Of a DNA stretch of 8,090 bases, positions 1 to 7,590 are shown one piece after another. The position numbers and the translations under genes were made by a program. Numbering within the stretch: the stretch's first letter is position 1; each line of letters begins with the position of its first letter. The stretch comes from Desulfobacteraceae bacterium (GTDB taxonomy: Bacteria; Desulfobacterota; Desulfobacteria; Desulfobacterales; Desulfobacteraceae), in the NCBI GenBank assembly GCA_011390435.1, contig JAABSK010000109.1, positions 1 through 8,090 on the forward strand, read 5' to 3'. The notes beneath the pieces are model-generated. The model saw only the letters and a program-made list of their open reading frames with translations. It did not search any database and had not been told where the DNA came from.

Positions 1-1034
1 AAGGATCTTGAATTCCGGTCAATCAGGTTTTCTTCCAAAGCAGCCATGGCTGTGACCATTTTATACGTTGATGCCGGCGGGTATTCTGCCTGAATTGCTT
101 TGTTGTTCATGGGTTTTCCCGGATCTGTCATCAGAACGTTCCATTTTTTTTCACTGATTCCGCCGATAAAATCATTTTGATCGAAACTGGGATTACTGGC
201 CATGACCAGCACATCTCCATTTCCGGGATCAAGGGCGACAACCGCACCACTCATGCCTTCAATGAGCTGCTCAGCAAGCAGCTGCAGGTCCATGTCAAGT
301 GTCAGGTGCAGATCCAGTCCTGCAACCGGTTCGACTGTTTTTAATATCTTAATGGTCCGGCCGTTGACATCTACCTCAACCTGGCGCCCCCCACGCTGGC
401 CCTGAAGATATTCCTGAAAGCTTTTTTCGATTCCATACCTGCCAATCGCATCCCCTGCCCTGACCTTTGGATATTGACCGGTTTCAAGCTCATGGCTGTT
501 GACCTGTCCGAGATATCCCAACAGATGCGCTGCCATTTTTTTATAGATATAATGCCGGGTCGGTTCAATGTCGATGACAATTCCGGGAAGATCAAATTTG
601 TGAGATTCAACAATTGCCAGCTGATCCCTGCTGATGTTTTCCACCAGAAGAACCGGTTTGTAGAAGGCACCCCTGCCGGCCTGTGCCAGATTTTCTTTGA
701 GGATATCCACTGGCATATCAATCAGCTCTGCCAGGCGGTCCAGGGTCTGGCTGACATTTCCGGCATCTTCCACAACAATGTTCAGATTGAATGCCGGCCG
801 GTTATCCACCAGCAACCGGTGGTGCCGGTCAAAAATCAATCCACGCTGGGATGTAATGCTTTTAAGACGGACAGCATTTTTTTCAGAGAGCATCCGATAT
901 CGCTCTCCTTGAATGACCTGAAGGAAAACCAGCCGCAGAAACAGGACGGAAAACACAAAAAAAATACAGGCACTGGCCACAATGATGCGCTGCTTGAGCC
1001 ATTCTCTGTCAGGATTTTTTGTGAATTCAGTCAC
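1..1034 (-). CDS. mrdA: Penicillin-binding protein 2, peptidoglycan transpeptidase of the elongasome (C-terminus outside window)
   Basis: PBP2 cross-links peptidoglycan strands during lateral wall growth, working with RodA and MreBCD at the inner membrane. The visible 344 codons hold a short basic cytoplasmic N-terminus, one membrane anchor at about residues 14-40, and then the non-catalytic pedestal domain. The pedestal carries family-typical stretches: RGLIFDRHHRLL near 65, HLLGYLGQVN near 185, and YGIEKSFQEYLQG near 219. The transpeptidase domain begins around residue 265, and its active-site SxxK is seen as STYK, with the nucleophile at Ser322 (codon 69-71), preceded by a Pro-Pro-Ala. The SxN and KTG motifs lie beyond the left edge. 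The GTG start overlaps the mreD stop as GTGA, and GAAGG sits 6 nt upstream. FtsI/PBP3 is the main alternative, but position directly after mreD makes PBP2 much more likely. Confidence 0.95.
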   Translation of the reverse strand, partial: MTEFTKNPDREWLKQRIIVASACIFFVFSVLFLRLVFLQVIQGERYRMLSEKNAVRLKSITSQRGLIFDRHHRLLVDNRPAFNLNIVVEDAGNVSQTLDRLAELIDMPVDILKENLAQAGRGAFYKPVLLVENISRDQLAIVESHKFDLPGIVIDIEPTRHYIYKKMAAHLLGYLGQVNSHELETGQYPKVRAGDAIGRYGIEKSFQEYLQGQRGGRQVEVDVNGRTIKILKTVEPVAGLDLHLTLDMDLQLLAEQLIEGMSGAVVALDPGNGDVLVMASNPSFDQNDFIGGISEKKWNVLMTDPGKPMNNKAIQAEYPPASTYKMVTAMAALEENLIDRNSRS

Positions 1035-1567
1035 AGGTCACCTTCAATCAGTTTTACCAGTTTTTTCTGCATGCTGCGGGTCATGACCTTCCAGATATCA
1101 AAAAGAACACTCAATATCCAGATTCCTGCTGGAATCAACAGCGTTCCCAGTACTGCCGAATAGATGAACATGGTCATGTCAATGGATGGCACGGTTGTGG
1201 TGTCGGAACGAATCAAAACGGAAAAGACAAACAACCCCTGCTGAATCAGCACGGAAACAAGGCTGATGATGACAATAAACACTCGGCTTTGCTTGAACAG
1301 AAACTGTTTTACCAGCTGGACAATCATAAATACCCACAGGTAGGAAAAGGTAAAATAAAAAAAGGGGACTCCAGAAAGGCTGTCCATGACGATCCCCATA
1401 AGACTTACAGCGACTGCTGTTGAAAAATGGGTGGAGATCAGACTTAAAAACAGGACAATGATCAGGAGCAGATCAAAGGTATATGGGAAAAAAGAAAACC
1501 CGGGCAGAATCACAGTCTGCAGTGTAATCAGAAAAAGGGTGGAAAAAATAAAAAACAATGCATTCAA
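1031..1567 (-). CDS. mreD: Rod shape-determining membrane protein MreD
   Basis: MreD is a small polytopic inner-membrane protein of the elongasome that partners MreC. The 178-aa product is almost entirely hydrophobic, with about five or six membrane segments (roughly residues 3-22, 30-65 as one or two passes, 68-90, 97-117 and 133-158), and it ends in a basic tail rich in Lys and Arg. A short family-like MGIVMDSLSG stretch sits at about 57-66. Sequence conservation in this family is low, so the call rests on size, membrane topology and its place between mreC and mrdA. The start is TTG, supported by a ribosome binding site 6 nt upstream. The gene follows mreC by 22 bp and its stop overlaps the mrdA start. 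Confidence 0.9.
   Translation of the reverse strand: MNALFFIFSTLFLITLQTVILPGFSFFPYTFDLLLIIVLFLSLISTHFSTAVAVSLMGIVMDSLSGVPFFYFTFSYLWVFMIVQLVKQFLFKQSRVFIVIISLVSVLIQQGLFVFSVLIRSDTTTVPSIDMTMFIYSAVLGTLLIPAGIWILSVLFDIWKVMTRSMQKKLVKLIEGDL
1041..1045 (-). promoter_or_regulatory. Ribosome binding site of mrdA
   Basis: GAAGG on the minus strand lies inside the last codons of mreD, 6 nt before the GTG start of mrdA. Together with the GTGA stop/start overlap it supports the GTG start and suggests translational coupling to mreD. Confidence 0.6.
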
Positions 1568-1573
1568 TGGTGA

Positions 1574-1580
1574 TCCGCCT
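1574..1580 (-). promoter_or_regulatory. Ribosome binding site that decides the TTG start of mreD
   Basis: AGGCGGA on the minus strand lies 6 nt before a TTG codon at 1565-1567. No in-frame ATG occurs nearby, and the hydrophobic N-terminus characteristic of MreD begins at this TTG. Confidence 0.55.
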
Positions 1581-1589
1581 CAAAAACAG

Positions 1590-2402
1590 TTATCTGATTT
1601 TCTTTAGAACCAGCACCTCTTCGATTTTGTCAAAATTGACACTGGTTTCGATGGTTATCTCCTGAAACAGGTGGGAATGCACTTTGGTTACCTTCAGAAT
1701 TTTTCCGATCTTCAGGCCTTTTGGAAAAACCTGGTCCAGACCTGAAGAAACGAGCATCTCGCCTTCATTGATCTTGTCTTTGCGCAAGGCATATTCAAAG
1801 GTGCACTGATCATCATTGTTGCCTTTTACAATCCCCCTGACGCGGGAATTCTGCACCAGTGCATCAACTGCAGAGTTCTGATCTGTGATCAGCAATACCC
1901 GTGAATGATTTTTTGCCACATTGATAATCTGGCCGACAATCCCTTCAGACACGACCACAGGACTGCCTTTGGTGAGTCCGTCATCTTTTCCCTTATCGAT
2001 CATCACGGTTTTAAACCAGGGAGAAGGATCCCTGGCAATGATCTGAGCAGCCACATAGGTTTCTTCAACCCTGTCGGTGAACTCGACAAATTTTTTGAGT
2101 CGGAGATTTTCCTGCTCGATCTCTTCAAGCCGGTTTCGGATTTCAAGTGCCTGGCCCAGCTGTTTTTTCAGTTCCCGGTTTTCATCCACCGCACGCACGG
2201 ACATAAAATACGTGCTCCAGATATTGTGAACCGAATTGATGGTACCGCTGACAGCCTGCTGGACAGGAGAGACAAAAAAGATGGCCACCCGTTCAATCCC
2301 CCCTACAGGAAGGGCTTCTTTGCTGGTCATGGTGATCACAAAGAACGTCAGCGCAATAAACAGCGCAACGCCGATTAAAATGAGCAGGTTTCGAGAAAAC
2401 AT
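1590..2402 (-). CDS. mreC: Rod shape-determining protein MreC
   Basis: MreC is a bitopic periplasmic scaffold that links MreB and MreD to PBP2 and promotes PBP2 activation. The 270-aa product has a short N-terminus, one membrane anchor at about residues 5-25, a periplasmic coiled coil at about 70-110 rich in Glu, Leu, Lys and Arg, and the beta-barrel MreC core from about 115 to 268. Core hallmarks are the GSPVVVSEGIVGQI stretch near 145-158, LLITDQNSAVDA near 170-181 and VSSGLDQVFPKGL near 218-230. It is shorter than E. coli MreC (367 aa) because it lacks the extended C-terminal tail, as is common outside gammaproteobacteria. The ATG begins 4 nt after the mreB stop. The best Shine-Dalgarno match (AAAGAGG) is about 18 nt upstream, too far to be ideal, so translation probably depends on re-initiation from mreB. 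Confidence 0.97.
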   Translation of the reverse strand: MFSRNLLILIGVALFIALTFFVITMTSKEALPVGGIERVAIFFVSPVQQAVSGTINSVHNIWSTYFMSVRAVDENRELKKQLGQALEIRNRLEEIEQENLRLKKFVEFTDRVEETYVAAQIIARDPSPWFKTVMIDKGKDDGLTKGSPVVVSEGIVGQIINVAKNHSRVLLITDQNSAVDALVQNSRVRGIVKGNNDDQCTFEYALRKDKINEGEMLVSSGLDQVFPKGLKIGKILKVTKVHSHLFQEITIETSVNFDKIEEVLVLKKIR

Positions 2403-2406
2403 TCGA

Positions 2407-3492
<1,086 letters not shown>

Positions 3493-3574
3493 TTAAAAAC
3501 GAAAGACATATTAAATTGTATTTGCTAACAAACTTCGATTTTTTTTACAAGTTTAAAATCTGGTAACCCAAATA

Positions 3575-3604
3575 ATTATAGGCCTGAACAGCAGATCAGG
3601 TCAT
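3575..3604 (-). promoter_or_regulatory. Candidate sigma-70 promoter for mreBCD-mrdA
   Basis: A perfect TATAAT (-10) lies at 3575-3580 on the minus strand, with ATGACC (4 of 6 matches to TTGACA) at 3599-3604 and an 18-bp spacer. The -10 box spans the stop codon of the upstream serine hydrolase gene. Transcription would start near 3568 and give a leader of about 115 nt before mreB. That leader is very AT-rich, and I see neither a terminator nor a recognisable riboswitch in it. A single hexamer in AT-rich DNA can arise by chance, and the mre genes could also be read through from ldcA. Confidence 0.35.
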
Positions 3605-4661
3605 GCAGCACCGGGCGGAAGGCCTTTATTTTTTCATTGGACCGTGACGGGTGCACCCGGTTGGTCAGCAGAATCACATTCAGACCGGTGAAAGGGTCCA
3701 GCCAGAAAGAGGTTCCAGTGAACCCAAGATGGCCAATGGTATGGGAAGAAAAACATCTTCCAGCAGAAGATCCATACGCTGCAGGGGTATCAAATCCTGC
3801 CACCCGATCAAATCCCTGATGTTTTTGCACAAACCCGGCCAGAATATCCGGATCAATGACCTGACTGGGGTTTTTCTGCAGGGCATCAAGAAGCTCACAG
3901 CACAACTGATAGACAGCAAAAGCATCACCGAACAAGCCAGCATGGCCTTCGATGCCGCCACAGGCCCAGGCATTGTCGTCATCCACCTCCCCTTTCAAGC
4001 ACTTTTTCCGCCATGGACAGACCTGGGTGGCCACCAGTTTTGCACGCATTGCATGGGAAAGCGCTTCCTTTTTTCTCAGATCAATAAAAAAAAGATGCTC
4101 AATGGCCAGGGGACGATAAACCAGCTCTGTGACGGCCTGATCCAGACGCTGGCCGGCAACCGTTTCAACCACCCAGGCCAGGAGCATGAACCCAAGATCA
4201 CTGTACAGCTGGCAGGTACCGACAGGATTTTCCAGCGGCTGGTTCAGCAGCAGGGATCTGAGCAGTTGCCGCGCCGGTTGCTGCGAGCTGGTCAGTGTTT
4301 CATAATATGGCTGGTATGCTGGATATCCAGATGTATGGCGAAGGAGCATATCAATGGTGATCTGTCCCTTGTCAGAAGCGGCAAACGGTTCAAGAACAGA
4401 CGATACCGGCTGGTGCAGATCCAGTTTCCCCAGTTGAATCAGCTTGAGCGTCACCAGGGTGGTGGCCAATGGTTTGGTCAGTGACGCCAGGTCAAAAATA
4501 CTGTCTTTTTCCATTGGCTGGCAGGTAAACAGGTCTGAACACCCAAAGGCCTTGTGGTAAACGATCTGTTTATTCTTTGCACACAGCAGCACGGCACCGG
4601 GAAAGACGTTCTGGTCAACTCCTGCCTGCATCATTTTGGTCAACGCCTGAGGGAAGTTCAT
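3576..4661 (-). CDS. Beta-lactamase-fold serine hydrolase (class C / DD-peptidase-like), probably cytoplasmic
   Basis: This 361-aa protein belongs to the serine beta-lactamase / penicillin-recognising superfamily, whose members include DD-peptidases, D-aminopeptidases, esterases and AmpC. The nucleophile motif SxxK is SLTK with Ser60 and Lys63, preceded by the usual FDLAS. The second motif is YSD at 153-155 in a YSDLGFMLL context. The third is HLG at 311-313 within HLGFTG, where KTG would be in classical enzymes. A family-typical GEVDDDNAWACGGIEGHAGLF region spans about 224-244. There is no signal peptide or membrane segment, unlike secreted DD-peptidases or AmpC. Its ATG overlaps the ldcA stop as ATGA, implying coupled translation. 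From this I infer a role in processing cytoplasmic muropeptides or related peptides. The true substrate is unknown, and a general esterase is possible. The product is Cys-rich for this family, including a CC near the end and one at 254-255. Confidence 0.88.
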   Translation of the reverse strand: MNFPQALTKMMQAGVDQNVFPGAVLLCAKNKQIVYHKAFGCSDLFTCQPMEKDSIFDLASLTKPLATTLVTLKLIQLGKLDLHQPVSSVLEPFAASDKGQITIDMLLRHTSGYPAYQPYYETLTSSQQPARQLLRSLLLNQPLENPVGTCQLYSDLGFMLLAWVVETVAGQRLDQAVTELVYRPLAIEHLFFIDLRKKEALSHAMRAKLVATQVCPWRKKCLKGEVDDDNAWACGGIEGHAGLFGDAFAVYQLCCELLDALQKNPSQVIDPDILAGFVQKHQGFDRVAGFDTPAAYGSSAGRCFSSHTIGHLGFTGTSFWLDPFTGLNVILLTNRVHPSRSNEKIKAFRPVLHDLICCSGL

Positions 4662-5539
4662 GATTTCTGCTGTTCCCAGGACAGTCTGGAACGGGCAGTA
4701 TCCATCACAACCATCCGGCCCATGGGCAGTGACAGGTTGGTCGGGCCATGGCCACAGGGCAGCCCGAATATCACTGGAACGCCTTGGCAGCAGAGGTGTT
4801 CATGGATAACTTCCAGAAGATCCGTGTCTGTGTCGCAATCTTCAAATGATCCGATGATCACCCCTTTAATGCCGTGAAAGACACCAGCCATGGTGAGCTG
4901 AGTCAGCATCCTGTCAATTTTGTAAACCGGCTCCCCAATGTCTTCAATAAAGACAACACTGCCAGTAAAATCCGGCTGGTATACCGTTCCGATCAAATGG
5001 GAGATGGTGGAAAGATTCCCTCCTTTAAGCCTCCCGGTGCACCTGCCGGCAGTGAGAATCCTGCTGTCTTTCAGGTCAAGGGAAAGCCGGGTGCCGGTGA
5101 TCACCTGGTAAAATGAGTCCAGCGTCTCCTGTTGAGCAGTTGCCAGGCTGACCACATTGGGTCCATGGATGACTGAAATTCCTGCAAGATCGATCAAAGG
5201 CAGCAGCAATGCGGTGATGTCAGAATATCCGATAAACAGTTTCGGGTGGCGTTTGATCATATCCCAATCAATCAGATCCAGAATTTTCATGGCCCCGAAC
5301 CCACCCCGCGCGCAGATAACGGCATCGATTTTTGGATCTGAAAACAGACGGTTGACAACCATTGCACGGTCCGCATCACTGCCGGACAGATAACGGTTGT
5401 GAAAAAATATTTCATCGGGAATATGGACTTTAAACCCCAGATCCGTTAACACATGGACACCCTGGTTGAAGCGTTCAGAATCAAACCGGGCTGAAGGGGC
5501 GCAGATCCCGATGCGGTCATTGGGTTTTAAAGCATTCAT
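4658..5539 (-). CDS. ldcA: Muramoyl-tetrapeptide LD-carboxypeptidase (peptidase family S66)
   Basis: LdcA removes the terminal D-Ala from cytoplasmic tetrapeptide muropeptides so that the tripeptide can be recycled. The 293-aa product carries the S66 catalytic triad: Ser106 in GYSD, Glu199 in VVFIEDIGE, and His264 in GLPCGHG, followed by the family's LPMG. The Ser number equals that of E. coli LdcA (Ser106), which supports the start chosen here. Other family signs are the N-terminal PNDRIGICAPS, ICARGGFGA near 75-83 and HGPNV near 125. The frame stays open upstream to an ATG at 5641, but those extra residues show no family similarity and would overlap the divergent gene's start. An ATG at 5554 is the close alternative. 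The Shine-Dalgarno is weak either way (GGAA about 9 nt before 5539). No signal peptide is present, in line with a cytoplasmic enzyme. Confidence 0.92.
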   Translation of the reverse strand: MNALKPNDRIGICAPSARFDSERFNQGVHVLTDLGFKVHIPDEIFFHNRYLSGSDADRAMVVNRLFSDPKIDAVICARGGFGAMKILDLIDWDMIKRHPKLFIGYSDITALLLPLIDLAGISVIHGPNVVSLATAQQETLDSFYQVITGTRLSLDLKDSRILTAGRCTGRLKGGNLSTISHLIGTVYQPDFTGSVVFIEDIGEPVYKIDRMLTQLTMAGVFHGIKGVIIGSFEDCDTDTDLLEVIHEHLCCQGVPVIFGLPCGHGPTNLSLPMGRMVVMDTARSRLSWEQQKS

Positions 5540-5576
5540 TTCAGACGGTTCCATTGGGTATGAATTGGATCTTATT

Positions 5577-5605
5577 TTGACAAATTTTGATAAAATTGCA
5601 ATACT
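5577..5605 (+). promoter_or_regulatory. Sigma-70-type promoter for the U32 gene
   Basis: A perfect -35 TTGACA (5577-5582), a 17-bp spacer and a -10 AATACT (5600-5605, 4 of 6 matches) point toward the U32 gene. Predicted transcription begins near 5612, giving a leader of about 29 nt. The spacer contains an AT-rich inverted repeat. I could not find an equally good promoter for ldcA on the opposite strand of this 101-bp divergent spacer. Confidence 0.55.
5583..5597. repeat. Short inverted repeat in the promoter spacer
   Basis: AATTTT and AAAATT are perfect 6-bp arms around the 3-nt centre GAT. The repeat sits between the -35 and -10 boxes, which is a position where an operator would block polymerase. 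The arms are pure A/T, so chance is a real alternative, and no known regulator's consensus fits clearly. Confidence 0.3.
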
Positions 5606-5626
5606 GCAGTGCATATTCGCATAAAT

Positions 5627-5631
5627 AAAGG
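5627..5631 (+). promoter_or_regulatory. Ribosome binding site that decides the TTG start of the U32 gene
   Basis: AAAGG ends 9 nt before the TTG at 5641. An in-frame TAA at 5626-5628 rules out any longer reading. The conserved U32 N-terminus (KILAPAGD) follows the TTG directly, so a later start would cut into the fold. Confidence 0.6.
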
Positions 5632-5640
5632 CAAAAACCA

Positions 5641-7590
5641 TTGACCATACCGAAAATTCTTGCCCCGGCAGGAGACACGACCTCTTTTCTAGCAGCCATT
5701 GCAGCCGGTGCTGATGCTGTTTACTGCGGTCTTAAAATTTTTTCCGCCCGAATGGAAGCGGATAATTTCAGCGTTGACGAACTGGCAAGGCTTGCCTGCC
5801 TGGCAAAATCCCGTGGCATCCAGGTTTATGTGGCCCTGAACAGCATGATCAAAGAAGATGAACTGGAAAAGGTGTCTGGTATCCTGGGAAAGCTGTGCCG
5901 GTTTATTGATCCGGATGCGCTGATCATCCAGGATCTTTCTTTGGTTCCCCTGGCCCGGGCTGCCGGGTTTAAAGGAGAACTACATCTGTCCACCCTTGGC
6001 AACTGCACCTTTCCTGCCGGCCTGGCCACAGCAGCCAAACTGGACTTCACCCGGGTGGTGCTGCCCCGAGAGTTCACCATTGATGAAATCAAGGCCATGG
6101 CGCACAGCACTCCTGCAGGCATGGATCTTGAGGTGTTTGTTCACGGTGCCCTGTGTTACGCAGTATCCGGCAGGTGTTACTGGAGCTCCTGGTTTGGTGG
6201 AAAAAGTGCCCTTCGCGGCCGCTGTGTTCAACCCTGCAGGCGGATGTACGACCAGAAAGGACAGAAAAAACGCTTTTTTTCATGTATGGATTTTTCTGCA
6301 GATGTTCTGGTGAAAATTCTGAAACAGATTCCTCAGATTGCGGCATTGAAAATCGAGGGCAGAAAAAAATCCCCCCATTATGTGTATTATACCGTAAAAG
6401 CCTACCGGCTTCTGCGCGATGATCCCAAACGAAAAAATGAAGCCCTTGCTTACCTGAACTATGCCATGGGCCGGAAATTCACCCACTACAATCTTTTGAC
6501 CCAGCGCAAAATGGACCCATTGGATCATCAGTCTGAAACCGCTTCCGGCCTGTTTGCCGGCCGCGTGCAGCATCCGGCAGAACCGTTCTTTGTCACCCGG
6601 GAAGCCCTGTTACCCAATGATCTGCTCCGTATTGGATTTGAAGATGACCCATTTCATGAAATTCAACGGGTCACCCGGGCAGTCCCCAAAAAAGGAAAAT
6701 TTTATTTAAATAAAAAATCCCGGTTCAAGGTAAAAAAAGCCACCCCGGTCTATATTATTGACCGCAGGGGGTCAGCGCTTGAGGCAGAGCTGGCACCGCT
6801 TCAAACCGAACTTTCCGCCATTGAAACACCGCGTGTTCATCCAGTACAGACAGACAGAACCATCAAGCCATTGCCCCAGGCTGTTTTGCCAAAAAGCAAC
6901 TGTCGAACCCTGGTACTTGCCAGGGGCAAAGCATCCCCTGCTGTTGATCGGTGTGAAACAGGGCTGTGGATGTCTGGTACCGGGTTTGCCGGGACAGGGT
7001 CGAACCGCAGCTGGCACTGGCTGGACCCACTGATTTTTCCGGAAGACGTTCCGCTATATGAAGCATGTATTTCCAGGCTGGTAAAAAAAGGAAGCAAACA
7101 TTTTGTGATCAATGCACCATGGCAGCTGTCCTTGTTTGAAAACCCTTCCAGGCTCAGCATCTGGGCGGGTCCATTTTGCAATATCGGCAACAGCCAGGCT
7201 GTGGCACAATTGAAACAGGCCGGGTGTTCCGGTGTGATTGTCAGCCCTGAGCTGGATAAAAAAACCTTTTGTGAGCTGCCCAAAAACAGCCCGCTTCCTC
7301 TGGGTGCCGTACTTTACGGCAACTGGCCTCTGGCTGTCTCCAGAATTCTATCTTCCCAGATAAAACTGAACCAGCCGATCATCAGTCCCAAAGGAGAGGT
7401 CGCCTGGGCATCCAAACACCGAGGCAATTATTTTATTTACCCCAACTGGCACCTGGACCTCCGTCCGTCACAGAAGATTCTGGAAACCGCTGGATATTCC
7501 CTTTTTGTCCATATTTATGAAACCATTCCCCGGTCAGTGAAAATCAAAGACCGTCCCGGACTCTGGAACTGGAACCTGAAGCTGCTGTAA
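5641..7590 (+). CDS. U32-family protein, probable Fe-S hydroxylase-type enzyme (annotated elsewhere as 'peptidase U32')
   Basis: Family U32 was named for collagenase-like peptidases. Its characterised bacterial members are instead hydroxylation factors: TrhP/YegQ (tRNA), RlhA/YdcP (23S rRNA) and UbiU/UbiV (ubiquinone, with a 4Fe-4S cluster). The N-terminal barrel (about 1-285) opens with KILAPAGD and contains AAGADAVYCG at 21-30, the signature EVFVHGALCYAVSGRC at 164-179, RGRCVQPCR at 192-200 and LKIEGRKKS at 236-244. Candidate cluster ligands are Cys172, Cys179, Cys195 and Cys199, with Cys215 close by. A beta-barrel-like segment follows at about 300-375. Residues 421-649 resemble a second, cysteine-poor copy of the U32 core and end in RPGLWNWNLKLL. 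The length matches RlhA (about 650 aa) better than TrhP (about 450), but I cannot assign a substrate. The TTG start is supported by a ribosome binding site and its own promoter. The gene is monocistronic, divergent from ldcA and convergent with the stress-protein gene. Confidence 0.9.
   Translation: MTIPKILAPAGDTTSFLAAIAAGADAVYCGLKIFSARMEADNFSVDELARLACLAKSRGIQVYVALNSMIKEDELEKVSGILGKLCRFIDPDALIIQDLSLVPLARAAGFKGELHLSTLGNCTFPAGLATAAKLDFTRVVLPREFTIDEIKAMAHSTPAGMDLEVFVHGALCYAVSGRCYWSSWFGGKSALRGRCVQPCRRMYDQKGQKKRFFSCMDFSADVLVKILKQIPQIAALKIEGRKKSPHYVYYTVKAYRLLRDDPKRKNEALAYLNYAMGRKFTHYNLLTQRKMDPLDHQSETASGLFAGRVQHPAEPFFVTREALLPNDLLRIGFEDDPFHEIQRVTRAVPKKGKFYLNKKSRFKVKKATPVYIIDRRGSALEAELAPLQTELSAIETPRVHPVQTDRTIKPLPQAVLPKSNCRTLVLARGKASPAVDRCETGLWMSGTGFAGTGSNRSWHWLDPLIFPEDVPLYEACISRLVKKGSKHFVINAPWQLSLFENPSRLSIWAGPFCNIGNSQAVAQLKQAGCSGVIVSPELDKKTFCELPKNSPLPLGAVLYGNWPLAVSRILSSQIKLNQPIISPKGEVAWASKHRGNYFIYPNWHLDLRPSQKILETAGYSLFVHIYETIPRSVKIKDRPGLWNWNLKLL

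Noticed and set aside
474..1163. Long plus-strand open frame of 229 codons opposite mrdA and mreD
   Set aside because: It is antisense to clear, conserved coding sequence. Its product has no recognisable domain, and it crosses the mreD/mrdA junction.
1905..2378. Plus-strand open frame of 157 codons opposite mreC
   Set aside because: Shadow of mreC. The MreC frame carries all conserved features.
3651..4484. Plus-strand open frame of 277 codons opposite the serine hydrolase
   Set aside because: It is antisense to a gene with intact catalytic motifs. The translated product has no family features and low-complexity composition typical of a shadow frame.
5540..5641. N-terminal extension of ldcA to an ATG at 5641
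   Set aside because: The extra 34 residues resemble translated AT-rich spacer, run over the U32 promoter, and shift the catalytic Ser away from its usual position near 106.
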